A stretch of DNA of 64,000 bases from Fidelibacterota bacterium (GTDB taxonomy: Bacteria; Fidelibacterota; UBA8477; JABMPR01): contig JAERTJ010000037.1 in NCBI GenBank assembly GCA_016844945.1, forward strand, positions 62,001 to 126,000, written 5' to 3'. This document shows, piece after piece, positions 10,394 through 19,964 of the stretch; within the stretch, counting starts at the first letter, position 1; the number at the start of each line of letters is the position of its first letter. Under the pieces are notes generated by a model, which saw only the letters and a program-made list of their open reading frames with translations, was not told where the DNA came from and searched no databases. Made by a program: the position numbers and the translations under genes.

Positions 10394-11887
10394 CTATCCT
10401 TTGGATTCTGGACGCATTTGTGGAAAAAGCAACACGTCCCGAATAGAACGATTGCCTGTTAATAGCATAATCAAACGATCCAATCCAATCCCAACACCTC
10501 CTGTCGGTGGCATTCCATACTCCATAGCTTGTAGGAAGTCTTCATCCACGGGTTGGGCTTCTTCATCACCTGCAGCTCTCAATGCCGCTTGAGCCTCCAA
10601 ACGCTCACGTTGATCAATGGGATCATTGAGCTCAGTGAATGCGTTTGCAAATTCATTTCCAGCGATAAATAATTCAAAGCGCTCTACAAAGGTTCCATCA
10701 CCATCACGCTTTGGTTTTGCCAGTGGGGAGATAGCTTTTGGATATTCAGTCACAAATGTTGGGTGGATCAAGTGTGGTTGTACCATTTCGTCAAAGAGTG
10801 CATCCAGTAATTGTCCATAATTTGAATCAGATGCAGCATCAATCTTATTGTCGCGGCAAACTTTTAACAATTCTGCTGTATCGGCTGTGGATAAGTCTAT
10901 ACCCACATGTTTTTGGACAAGTTCAGCCATGGGTGCCCGGTCAAAAGGTTTGGTCAGGTCAATCACATGATCATTGAATTCGAATTCATTCTGCTCCAAG
11001 TCTCTTGCTAAATGTTTAAACAGAGATTCAACCTGCTCCATGAGATAGAAATAATCCACATAGGCTTCATACCATTCGATGGCTGTAAATTCAGGGTTAT
11101 GGGTTCTATCCATGCCCTCATTTCTGAAGTTCCTGGAAAACTCAAACACCTTCTCAAATCCACCAATGATTAACCTTTTTAAATAGAGCTCATCAGCGAT
11201 CCGAAGAAACAATTCAATGTTCAGAGCATTGTGGTGTGTTTTAAAGGGTCGCGCGGATGCACCACCATAGAGGGGTTGCAAAATTGGTGTTTCCACTTCC
11301 AGATATTCTGACTCATCAAAGAAAGCCCGTATGCTTTTATAGATTTTAGCCCTTTTTACAAAGGTGTCCTTTACATCTGGATTCACAATAAGGTCAAGAT
11401 AACGTTTGCGATAGCGTTGCTCTTTATCCTCGAACCCATCAAACAGTTCACCGTCTTTCTCTTTGACGTTGGGCAAGGGGCGAATGTTCTTACTCAGCAG
11501 AGTCATTTTATGAACTTTGAGTGTTTTCTCCCCTGTCCTGGTGGTCATCAGCTCACCATTTACACCAATAAAATCACCAATATCCATGAGTTTGAATATG
11601 GCATAACTATCTTCACCTACATCAGCCTTACTTAGATAGAGCTGAATCCTGCCGCTGCCATCCATGATATTTGCAAAACTGGCTTTACCCATAATCCTGC
11701 GAGACATGAGACGACCGGCAAGACTAATACCGGTTTTACCCTGTAAATCTTCAAAATCAGCAAGGGCCTGTTCGACCTTGTGGGTACGGTCGTAATTATG
11801 TGGGAATGGATTCACTCCCTGTTCAGTAAGATTCTGGATCTTTTCTTTGCGTTGATCCATTATTTCATTTAAAGTTCGTTCACTCAT
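10394..11887 (-). CDS. lysS: Lysyl-tRNA synthetase, class II
   Basis: A 497-residue class IIb synthetase with an N-terminal OB-fold anticodon-binding domain (about 50-150) and a C-terminal catalytic domain. Motif 2 is seen as FRNEGMDRTHNPEFTAIEWY and motif 3 as GIGLDRLIMLL near the end. It charges tRNA-Lys in the cytoplasm. Its ATG overlaps the prfB stop by one base (TGATG), the same prfB-lysS pairing found in E. coli, and implies translational coupling. Confidence 0.98.
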   Translation of the reverse strand: MSERTLNEIMDQRKEKIQNLTEQGVNPFPHNYDRTHKVEQALADFEDLQGKTGISLAGRLMSRRIMGKASFANIMDGSGRIQLYLSKADVGEDSYAIFKLMDIGDFIGVNGELMTTRTGEKTLKVHKMTLLSKNIRPLPNVKEKDGELFDGFEDKEQRYRKRYLDLIVNPDVKDTFVKRAKIYKSIRAFFDESEYLEVETPILQPLYGGASARPFKTHHNALNIELFLRIADELYLKRLIIGGFEKVFEFSRNFRNEGMDRTHNPEFTAIEWYEAYVDYFYLMEQVESLFKHLARDLEQNEFEFNDHVIDLTKPFDRAPMAELVQKHVGIDLSTADTAELLKVCRDNKIDAASDSNYGQLLDALFDEMVQPHLIHPTFVTEYPKAISPLAKPKRDGDGTFVERFELFIAGNEFANAFTELNDPIDQRERLEAQAALRAAGDEEAQPVDEDFLQAMEYGMPPTGGVGIGLDRLIMLLTGNRSIRDVLLFPQMRPESKG

Positions 11888-12994
11888 CAGGATTCTTTTC
11901 CCATTTGATTCAATAAATATGCTTTAATAAATCCATCGATATCACCATTCATCACCGCCTGGATATTTCCGGTTTCGTGTTTAGTTCTATGGTCTTTCAC
12001 CATGGTGTAGGGATGAAAAACGTAGGATCGTATTTGATTTCCCCAACCTATTTCAGTTTTTGAGGATGCCATTTGATCCATCTTGGCCTGTTCTTTTTCT
12101 TTTTCAAGTTGATGGAGTCGAGCTTTCAGCATTTTCATGGCAGTTTCTTTGTTTTTGTGCTGAGAACGCTCATTCTGGCACTGTACAACGATTCCAGAAG
12201 GTTCATGGGTCAGCCGTACTGCTGAATCAGTTTTATTGATATGCTGCCCCCCGGCACCACTGGCACGATAGGTATCTACCCTTACCTCATTCATATCGAT
12301 AACAATTTCAATCTCTGTCTCATACAAAGGATAGACATAAACGGAGGCAAATGATGTGTGTCGGCGCGAGTTGGAGTCGAAAGGACTGATTCTCACCAAT
12401 CTGTGAATTCCATTTTCTGCCTTTAAATATCCAAAGGCAAAGTTGCCCTTGACCTCAATGGTGGCGTCCTTGAGTCCAGCTTCCTCACCAGGGAGATAAT
12501 CCAGTGTTTTCCAGCTCCAGCCCTTTGCGTCAAACCAGCGGGTATACATTCGGTAAAGCATTTCTGCCCAATCCTGGGATTCAGTCCCGCCTGCTCCTGG
12601 GTGAATGGTGACAATGCAATTCAATGCATCATCCTCATTGCTCAGGAGTTGTCTTAGCTCATAGTCTTCCAGGGTTTTGCGAAATTTGCGGAGTGATGAT
12701 TTAAGGTCAGGTGAAAGACTCTCATCCTGATCTTCTAGTGCCAGTTCCAGTAGGATATCAAGGTCTTCTTCATGACTGAGGACGTTTTCCCAATCAGAGA
12801 TATGGGATTCAAGTAGATTTATTTTTTTAAGTGTTTCCTGAGCGCTCCCGGTATCGTTCCAGAAGTCATCCTTAACGGATAGAGCTTTTAGTTCATCCAG
12901 CTCAGATTGAACCTCAGAGAGGTCAAAGGTGCCCCCTCAGCGTGTCAAGACGCTGCTTTAGTCCACCCATTTCATCTTTTATTTCGTCAAACAT
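11887..12994 (-). CDS. prfB: Peptide chain release factor 2, expressed by programmed +1 frameshift
   Basis: RF2 recognises UGA and UAA stops. The gene starts at ATG 12994, runs 23 codons to CTT at 12928-12926, then meets an in-frame TGA (12925-12923). Skipping one T and reading GAC continues for 345 more codons to the stop at 11887, giving about 368 residues, close to E. coli RF2 (365). The site has the classic elements: AGGGGG a few bases upstream and CTTTGAC at the shift. The body carries the RF2 specificity tripeptide SPF and the catalytic GGQ in GAGGQHINKTDS. The start overlaps the stop of the SLBB gene by one base and lysS overlaps its end. Confidence 0.97.
12919..12945 (-). promoter_or_regulatory. 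Programmed +1 frameshift site of prfB
   Basis: The minus strand reads AGG GGG CAC CTT TGA C. The internal Shine-Dalgarno-like AGGGGG lies 3 nt before CTT TGA, the same order as in E. coli prfB. In the known mechanism, low RF2 slows termination at the UGA and favours slippage on CTT, so RF2 autoregulates its own level. Confidence 0.95.
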
Positions 12995-13461
12995 TAATTT
13001 ATTGCCCTGCTGTAAAGATAGTACCCGTTTACCAGTGTAACGGCAAGATTGATATATGGCGTGGCGGTGCTTAGAATCTTCCAGATCGTTCCACGAACAA
13101 TGATAGTATCATTGGGATATATTTCTGGGATATATTTGCTGTCACCAGTTTCAAGATATGCTTCGACATCTGCAAACACGATTCTTGATTCTCCTTCGTT
13201 CTCATTAAACCTGAGAATACGAATATTGTCTAGTTTTGCCTTATCTGTAGGTCCGCCAACATAGCTGAGCAGAGATATTAGGTCTGCATCGCTGGGAACC
13301 ATTGTGACTCCAGGATTTTTTACCTCACCCCAGACACGAATGACCATGCTAAGTTTACCGGTTTCAGGATCAATAATATAACGTGGGTCACTATTGTTCT
13401 GAGCCCACCCTATTTGAAAAATGAATAAAATGGAAAGGATAATTAAAAATCTTTTTTGCAC
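12994..13461 (-). CDS. Secreted SLBB-domain protein
   Basis: A 155-residue protein with a signal peptide (residues 1-20, ending GWAQ) followed by one SLBB-like beta-grasp domain: VIRVWGEVKNPGVTMVPSDA at about 41-60, then YVGGPTDKAKLDNIRILR. SLBB domains bind polysaccharide or ligands in Wza-type exporters, but the export domain is absent and the C-terminal end is a short hydrophobic segment. The start is a GTG at 13461 with GGGG 6 nt upstream. It follows the porV-like gene by 28 nt and its stop overlaps the prfB start (TAATG). Its role is unknown; an envelope function with its PorU/PorV neighbours is an inference. Confidence 0.75.
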   Translation of the reverse strand: MQKRFLIILSILFIFQIGWAQNNSDPRYIIDPETGKLSMVIRVWGEVKNPGVTMVPSDADLISLLSYVGGPTDKAKLDNIRILRFNENEGESRIVFADVEAYLETGDSKYIPEIYPNDTIIVRGTIWKILSTATPYINLAVTLVNGYYLYSRAIN

Positions 13462-13489
13462 ACTTAACCCCGTTGTCTACTTGATACCA

Positions 13490-14482
13490 TTAGAAATGGT
13501 AATTAATGCCTATTTTCTGACGATTAGCCAATTCAAGTTGACTAAACGAGTAATCAATAATAAACTTTTTTAAGCCAATGCCAAGACCAAAGGACAGGGC
13601 CTCTCCATCGTGTCCTCCCCTCATATAAAGCATGTCTTTGACCTTCAGCTCAAGCCCATAATGGGATTCGCCCCCAAACCGATCAGCTCTAGATGTGCTA
13701 AAGGTCACGTCTGTACCCAGACGATCTAGATGTTGGGTTATTGAATATCCTACCACGAATGCTCGTTTAATGGCATCCTGATGCTCTGTTGTCCAATAAA
13801 CTGGAGTATTCAGTATATCACTAACGAATAGTCCAATGCCAAATTCGGTTTTCTCCAAATGCCGGGTCATACCTGCCATGGAGAAGAATACTTGTCCTCC
13901 AAAATCAAAACCTGATCCCAGCCCTCGGTTCTCAACCAACAGTTTATCGATATACTTCACTGAGAATCCCAGCGGCATGCGGCAAGGTATTTTGAAGAAT
14001 TTCCAACCCAGATTTATTTCAAAATCAAACTCACGGGCAATGGATAGAAAAACGCCCGCTTCACGGTATCCAATGAGATCATTAGATTTACCACCTGATG
14101 ACAGCACTGAATCCCGCCTCGCCTGAGGTGTGAGCGCATAAAGATTGGGTCGAATGAATAAATCAGGGATAGATGAGTGAATGAGTGAGACTCCAAATTT
14201 ATAATTACCCTGTGGCCTGTAAATGGCTTCCAGCGCAAGGTTGCTGGAAAGATCAGAAAAATGATCATAAACCAGACTGACGCTAGACCTCTTGCTATGT
14301 CCAAACCCTGCTGGATTACTGAGTGCGTGACCACTATGAAGGGTTGTCGCTACCGTGCTGAACCCCAGACTCTGCGCATGGGGGTGATGGCTACTTAACA
14401 GGAACGCATCGGCATACTCACCTGCCTGCAAACTTGAGGATGCACAGAAGACCAGCAGGAAACTAAGAAACCAATACTTCAT
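13490..14482 (-). CDS. PorV/PorQ-like outer-membrane beta-barrel protein
   Basis: A 330-residue protein with a signal peptide (about 1-20, ending LQAG) and a body rich in alternating beta strands ending in aromatic NYHF, as expected for an outer-membrane barrel. The early stretch with GFSTVATTL...ALSNPAGFG matches the PorV/PorQ/UPF0164 pattern in which the substrate-shuttle barrels carry an NPA motif. In type IX secretion PorV carries cargo to the PorU sortase. It overlaps the upstream porU-like gene by 4 nt, strong contextual support for that pairing. Assignment to PorV rather than PorQ or another family member is not certain. Confidence 0.75.
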   Translation of the reverse strand: MKYWFLSFLLVFCASSSLQAGEYADAFLLSSHHPHAQSLGFSTVATTLHSGHALSNPAGFGHSKRSSVSLVYDHFSDLSSNLALEAIYRPQGNYKFGVSLIHSSIPDLFIRPNLYALTPQARRDSVLSSGGKSNDLIGYREAGVFLSIAREFDFEINLGWKFFKIPCRMPLGFSVKYIDKLLVENRGLGSGFDFGGQVFFSMAGMTRHLEKTEFGIGLFVSDILNTPVYWTTEHQDAIKRAFVVGYSITQHLDRLGTDVTFSTSRADRFGGESHYGLELKVKDMLYMRGGHDGEALSFGLGIGLKKFIIDYSFSQLELANRQKIGINYHF

Positions 14483-17400
14483 CTATTCTTCACCATTTTA
14501 CCAATAGGACCCACCAGTTCTTCGTCTGCAAGTAAGCCTTTGATTCTGTAGAAGTAGACCCCGTTGGCAACAAAATCTTCATGCCGGTCACGACCATTCC
14601 ATGGGACTTCATGATATCCGATGGCGCCCAGAGCGATACTGACTCTGGCTGAATATTGATCGATTGTGTGCAATTTATAACCGGAGAGAGTGAAAATATC
14701 AATGACCACATCTTCTAATGGCTGAGTTAATTCATAAATAATAAGGGTTTCACCCTCAAATGGATTGGGAAAGTTACCATAATCTATGATTTCTGCATTC
14801 CCGGCTACCACTGCTGAGACTGTAATTTCTTCAGACCAGTTCCCGAGAGCATCACTAATGGAATAAGTGATTGAATGTTCACCGACCTCCAGGTCAAGAG
14901 GAGCTGAGACACTTATAATACGTCCAGTATCGCTGGTGTCCCCTAGCACTGGATCAATTGTGGTTCCATCAACAATGATGTTGACTGCATCTATATCCCA
15001 GGTAAAACCGTTTATATCTTCAGCCAGTAAATTGACCTCACTGTTCTCGAGTATATAGTCACCCTCAAAGAAGAGTTGACCCTCAATCATCATTGATGTG
15101 CTGGGGCCTGTAAAATCCTGTTTTTGCCCCATTGCCACTAGACCTGTACCCATTATGGGGTATATGTCGGCTGGAATAGCAGGTATAATTTGCCAGACAT
15201 CAAGTCCCTGTCTCTTCTGAAAGAGCTGCTTGGGCGACTCAAGTTGTAGATGGACAGACTCTGATGAGGTTTTAATCTCATAAATTAAGGAATCCTGATA
15301 AAAACCCACACCTGACGCTTGAGACAATTCACTTTGATATGGATGTACTTGAATCCAGGAACTGTCAGATCTAATTGAATAAAGAGATTGATCTGACCAG
15401 GTTGAAAGAGAATCTGTGTTTTCTCCATCGAAAGTAATTCCAATGCCGGGTAAAATCTGATAATAATCTGAGACTACCGAGGTTGTCATCAAGTTATCAC
15501 TGACATTGCTATCATAGCTTGTTGAGATGGTGACACTTATAGTAGTGGAACCATCATCAAAGAATGTCGGGATGAAGATACTGTTATTCCCCTCCCGCAA
15601 TACTACCTCTCGGTTGAATGATTGATTGAAGTTTGAAGAAGTCTCATCGTATTGGAGTTGACCTGTGGAGGTTTGAACGCCACCCATGCGATAATCTATA
15701 AAGATCCCACACTGATTCTCTTCAACACCAGATCGTAACGCATTGACACTCAGTGTGATATCTGCTGGTAGATAAAGTCTAAAGCTTGGGGAGTTCTGTA
15801 GATAGACACCTGCTGCATAGGCATTAAATGAGTAGGATAATGGACTACTTCCGCTGCTAAGATTACTGATCCCTGAAAATTCCCAATAATCCTCAATCCG
15901 TGACAATGAATACCGATCTTGATTGCCTCCCGAGAAGACAATCACCAAGCTGTCTGCAGGTGTTGAGTTTGAATGATATTTTACCCTGAGAGGTGTTGAA
16001 ATATCTCCTGATAATTCATCTGCAGTGGGTGGCTCATGTTCAAACCAATCAGAAGATATTGAGTATTGCACATAACCTTGCAGGGCAGATTCATAAATTC
16101 CTCGATCTATGGTATAAATTGCTCGGCTTAGACCCGTGGGTGCATCGTTTTCCTGATTCACCAGGATGGCATCAATTTGAGCAGTTTCGTATAAGTGAGG
16201 AGTTGTCCACCACGGGTGCCCAGTCGCGTTTACAGGTAACAAACTTAACTCACCCTCTGATTCACCCATATAGTTGAACATAAGTTGCTCGCCTGCTGCA
16301 TAGATACTTTTCTCTGATACAAGGTCATTACTTTTAAAAGGTAATAGTAACCGGGTTGTTGGATCCCCGAGATAGTTGTACTGGAAAAGCATGGAGGGTT
16401 TTAGATAATCATAACCGCTATTTGCCAGAAAATACTCCATTCGTGCGATATTGATTATTTCACCCACCGTCCTGTCATCTTCAAGGAGCCGACGTAACAT
16501 GGGTTGGATAAGTAGGTAGTCATTGATTATCCAACCTACACCTGATGATCCGAACCAGCCAATGGCCCCGGTAGGCGACTCTGAGACAACTACTTCACCC
16601 AGCCCCCGGGTTTGAGCAAAGGATGCTGTAAAGCAGGTCATGCTGGTGACGAGAGCAGGTGGCGTGCTGGCATCCAGGTAATTGATATCATCTCGGACAA
16701 ATAGGGATCTGTCAGCCCAGACAGCCCCTCCGCCGTGTCCCAAAAAGTTTATGAGCATCTTCCCCTGATTCCACTGTTCAACCAGGGAATCTGTGTCACC
16801 CCAGAATATTTGTCCTTCAGAGTCTCTATCAATAAAGATACGAGATGGGATAAACGCCTTTGGAATAGTTGACCGCAACAGAGATTCAGTCTGGGCTTTG
16901 AAGGTTGCATCAAATCCTGCAATGGTGATCAATTCATTCTGCCAGGAACCAAAATTTTCACTCGATCCATATTTGATCAGTTTATTGAGAGAGATTTCCA
17001 GGTCTTCCATATTACTGCATGGGATGCGACCGATATGTAAATCTGGCAAATAGTCATTCCCATTGATCAGTGAAAACCAGTAATCTGCCTCACCTGCACC
17101 CCATCCATAGGTTTGCATGTAAAAGGTAGGTATGTTGCGAATTCTTGTATCTCTCTTTGTTTGTTGAGGGTTTGAAATTGCATCACCAATAAACAAGACA
17201 TGCTCAGGTGTTGAGGGCCAGTTGTTGTTTGCATATCTGAGAAATGACTTTATGGCAAAGGGTGAGTTTATCCCTTGATTAAACTCATCATAAACATCTG
17301 AAACTGAGACGACTACAGGATTCCAACCTTCTTCCTCTTTATGTGTCACATAAGCTTCAAGATGGTCTGTAAAAGCAGGGATGGTGATGATGATAAAGTC

Positions 17401-19116
17401 ACCATCCTGTTGACGAAGATCTGCTACTGTATCAGCTACCATTTTCACGGGTTGCATGAGACCCGATACGGTGGATGACCAATAATCCGGTGTGGCGGTT
17501 GTCACTTCATCCTGAAAGACCAAACTATAGGTAGGTAAGGTTGCATCCCAGTTTTCACGAATCGAAAAACCTGTGATTTTTGAAAGTCCTTCCTTATAAA
17601 CCACCATTTCGTGACTGCTAAATCCTTGAATCTCAAATTCTAGATTGGTTGATGGATTAATAAAAGATTTTCTAAACCGAAGGTGATCATCATGGGCTTG
17701 TAACAAATGCTCATATCCAATTTTGATCCAGTTCAATACGATTTTATCATAATTACCTGGCTCTGTACTCACCGGTGCGAAAATCGCAAGGCTGTTCATT
17801 CCATTTGAAGAGAGAATGTTGTGGGATAAATTCAATGCAGAGGGAGCGTGTAAAACATACTCTTCCTGCTGAACCCAACTTGCATCACCAATAGAGTTGT
17901 CGTTTAGAAATGCATACAAGGTATGACTTTTAACTTCCCCAACCACTTCACTGTAGGTCAATCCATGTAGACCCACAGACACTTCTACATTTTCACTGGA
18001 TCCTCTGAAGGGGTCGGCGAGAAAGAAGTCGACTTCCTTGGTAGCGCCAGAATTGACATCCTCCCAAAAATAGTGATCCCTGGTTATACTCGGTTTGTCA
18101 GTATCAACCTGTCCCAGACGTTCAAAGGCTATATCCTCTTCGATATGTTGGATATCCCAAAAGGATTGTGGCCGAACCGGTTCCGAATCGACCAATGCGC
18201 CAGATTCTTCTACAAGACGTAAACCATCCGCTCCTCCCCAATCCAACCAGTAAACATTTATGTCGGTGAATGGATCATAGTACTGGCTCGGTCCCTCAAA
18301 GTATTTTTGTCTGCCGATAAAATCGAAATAATCTCCTGCACCAAAAACATCGTCACCCCCATCACTAACATAGATGGCTTGTTCATTACCATTCTGTCGA
18401 AGACTTAGGGTTCTACTAGGTATTGCCTCTCCAGAAAATCCATTTCTACTGGCAAGGGAATCGTAATAAATGCGATAGATACCATCTTCCAGGACATACA
18501 ACTTAAACTTGCCTTTACCGAACCCACTTTGGCTATTCGTCTGAATTGACACGGTTGTTTCAGGTGAACTATTTAAATAGATATCTTCATCTGTCAGCTC
18601 ATGGAACGATGTAATATCTGATTCAATATTCAAGAGGACCCGCCTTGGGATAGTCCATTCCCCCAATGCCTCATCATAGTTAGCACCCATGACATTAATG
18701 GCCCAGAGGGCAACACCTTCTGTTTCACTCACCAATTTGGTTGTCACCATCTCAAAATCAGTTGATGGGTTTTCAGCAACAGACAGGTCTATGCCTTTAG
18801 CCATTTCTTGTTGTGGGATGAGTGTGTATGTTGACTCAAGTTGAAGCGAGCTGCCGAGTTGATATTCAAATTCTGGTGGAGGACCTGATGTGTATATTAG
18901 TTTCGATTTTACAGGAAATTCAATACCATTTGAAACAATTGTTGCATTCCACCCCGGATAGGCCAAACCCCTTGAGGAAAAGCTAATATCCGTTGAATCT
19001 GGGATATCGATTTTCCATTGAATCGATAGGACCCCGCTTGATACAGGTGAATGAGTGAGGGTATCAGCCAGGAGAGCAGAGCCCAGTAAGAGACTCCATA
19101 CCAGCAGAAATCGCAT
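14479..19116 (-). CDS. porU: PorU-like C25 (gingipain-family) peptidase with T9SS C-terminal domain
   Basis: A 1545-residue secreted protein. A signal peptide (about 1-18) leads into a beta-rich region, then a caspase-like C25 domain whose presumed catalytic pair is His794 in INFLGHGGG and Cys828 in TSMTCFTASFA; the spacing of 34 is close to that of gingipains. The end has a FlgD-like beta domain starting at NFPNPFEGET and finishing with GVYFYRIKG, the type A sorting signal of type IX secretion. PorU is the sortase that removes such domains and attaches cargo to the surface. The adjacent PorV-like gene supports this. It is longer than typical PorU (about 1100-1200), so a large C25 surface protease is the alternative. 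Confidence 0.82.
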   Translation of the reverse strand: MRFLLVWSLLLGSALLADTLTHSPVSSGVLSIQWKIDIPDSTDISFSSRGLAYPGWNATIVSNGIEFPVKSKLIYTSGPPPEFEYQLGSSLQLESTYTLIPQQEMAKGIDLSVAENPSTDFEMVTTKLVSETEGVALWAINVMGANYDEALGEWTIPRRVLLNIESDITSFHELTDEDIYLNSSPETTVSIQTNSQSGFGKGKFKLYVLEDGIYRIYYDSLASRNGFSGEAIPSRTLSLRQNGNEQAIYVSDGGDDVFGAGDYFDFIGRQKYFEGPSQYYDPFTDINVYWLDWGGADGLRLVEESGALVDSEPVRPQSFWDIQHIEEDIAFERLGQVDTDKPSITRDHYFWEDVNSGATKEVDFFLADPFRGSSENVEVSVGLHGLTYSEVVGEVKSHTLYAFLNDNSIGDASWVQQEEYVLHAPSALNLSHNILSSNGMNSLAIFAPVSTEPGNYDKIVLNWIKIGYEHLLQAHDDHLRFRKSFINPSTNLEFEIQGFSSHEMVVYKEGLSKITGFSIRENWDATLPTYSLVFQDEVTTATPDYWSSTVSGLMQPVKMVADTVADLRQQDGDFIIITIPAFTDHLEAYVTHKEEEGWNPVVVSVSDVYDEFNQGINSPFAIKSFLRYANNNWPSTPEHVLFIGDAISNPQQTKRDTRIRNIPTFYMQTYGWGAGEADYWFSLINGNDYLPDLHIGRIPCSNMEDLEISLNKLIKYGSSENFGSWQNELITIAGFDATFKAQTESLLRSTIPKAFIPSRIFIDRDSEGQIFWGDTDSLVEQWNQGKMLINFLGHGGGAVWADRSLFVRDDINYLDASTPPALVTSMTCFTASFAQTRGLGEVVVSESPTGAIGWFGSSGVGWIINDYLLIQPMLRRLLEDDRTVGEIINIARMEYFLANSGYDYLKPSMLFQYNYLGDPTTRLLLPFKSNDLVSEKSIYAAGEQLMFNYMGESEGELSLLPVNATGHPWWTTPHLYETAQIDAILVNQENDAPTGLSRAIYTIDRGIYESALQGYVQYSISSDWFEHEPPTADELSGDISTPLRVKYHSNSTPADSLVIVFSGGNQDRYSLSRIEDYWEFSGISNLSSGSSPLSYSFNAYAAGVYLQNSPSFRLYLPADITLSVNALRSGVEENQCGIFIDYRMGGVQTSTGQLQYDETSSNFNQSFNREVVLREGNNSIFIPTFFDDGSTTISVTISTSYDSNVSDNLMTTSVVSDYYQILPGIGITFDGENTDSLSTWSDQSLYSIRSDSSWIQVHPYQSELSQASGVGFYQDSLIYEIKTSSESVHLQLESPKQLFQKRQGLDVWQIIPAIPADIYPIMGTGLVAMGQKQDFTGPSTSMMIEGQLFFEGDYILENSEVNLLAEDINGFTWDIDAVNIIVDGTTIDPVLGDTSDTGRIISVSAPLDLEVGEHSITYSISDALGNWSEEITVSAVVAGNAEIIDYGNFPNPFEGETLIIYELTQPLEDVVIDIFTLSGYKLHTIDQYSARVSIALGAIGYHEVPWNGRDRHEDFVANGVYFYRIKGLLADEELVGPIGKMVKNR

Positions 19117-19118
19117 AA

Positions 19119-19955
19119 TTAGATGATTAAGTTGTTTAGGACTTTGCGGAGTTGAATTTCATCAAGGCCACGCTTCATAATCCCGTTATGAACATGAGAT
19201 AGTGTTCCCGTTTCTTCTGAAACAACCAGGATATGTGCATCTGTTTCTTCTGATAGACCTAGTGCCGCCAAATGTCGCGTCCCCAGCTTCATTCTTGCAC
19301 CATGAGGCTCTTCAGACAATGGAAGAATACATTTAGCTGCCTCTATGACCTCATGACTGATGATTACAGCACCGTCATGTAATGGAGAAGTGGGATTGAA
19401 TATAGAAACCAGTAATTCAGCAGACACCCTGGCATTTATGGAAGCAGACTTCTCTTTGATATGCTTGAGACCAACTTCACCTTCCATAACAATCAACATG
19501 CCCCATTTACGCTCCTGGCAAATCATCACCGCCTCAATGATCTCACCGACCATTGCCAGATTCTTGACTCGAAAGAGGTATCTGACAAAAGGGTTCTGTC
19601 CAAGGTATATGAGTATGCGCCTGAGTTCTGGTTGGAAGAGAATCACAACAGCAATCACCCATACTGTGGACAGGTTTGAAAGCAGCCACGACATTCCATG
19701 TAGCTCTGCCCATCTCACGATAACCGAAAGCAAGATGAGAATAAGTATTCCAGAGAGCAACTGTGCTGCTCGGGTACCTTTAAATATTTTATAAAGAGAG
19801 AAAAGTACAAAGGCGACAGCGAGAATGTCGACCACATCATAGACCCGCACCGAAAGAAAAGCGAGTGAAAAGAGTTCGAAACGCCAGAAGTAAACAGTGA
19901 CTACAGTTACGAGAAGTCCCAGGACGAATAGAATCATGTTTTTCTTGTCAGGCAT
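19119..19955 (-). CDS. cdaA: Diadenylate cyclase CdaA (c-di-AMP synthase)
   Basis: A 278-residue membrane-bound enzyme that condenses two ATP into c-di-AMP. About three N-terminal helices (residues 7-24, 40-58, 66-82) precede the DAC domain. The DGA motif is at 194-196. The second motif reads GTRHLAALG at 225-233, where most relatives have RHR; the codon for residue 229 is TTG. No regulator CdaR (YbbR) or GlmM is adjacent. Instead it follows folP by 9 nt, the arrangement usual in Bacteroidota, and precedes the porU-like gene by 2 nt. The family assignment is firm; activity with the altered motif is not proven. Confidence 0.93.
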   Translation of the reverse strand: MPDKKNMILFVLGLLVTVVTVYFWRFELFSLAFLSVRVYDVVDILAVAFVLFSLYKIFKGTRAAQLLSGILILILLSVIVRWAELHGMSWLLSNLSTVWVIAVVILFQPELRRILIYLGQNPFVRYLFRVKNLAMVGEIIEAVMICQERKWGMLIVMEGEVGLKHIKEKSASINARVSAELLVSIFNPTSPLHDGAVIISHEVIEAAKCILPLSEEPHGARMKLGTRHLAALGLSEETDAHILVVSEETGTLSHVHNGIMKRGLDEIQLRKVLNNLII

Positions 19956-19964
19956 TAGTCCAAT

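Noticed and set aside
12625-12994. A frameshifted, apparently truncated release factor pseudogene
   Set aside because: The interruption is exactly the conserved CTT TGA C recoding site with AGGGGG, and the full-length product matches RF2, so it is a functional programmed shift.
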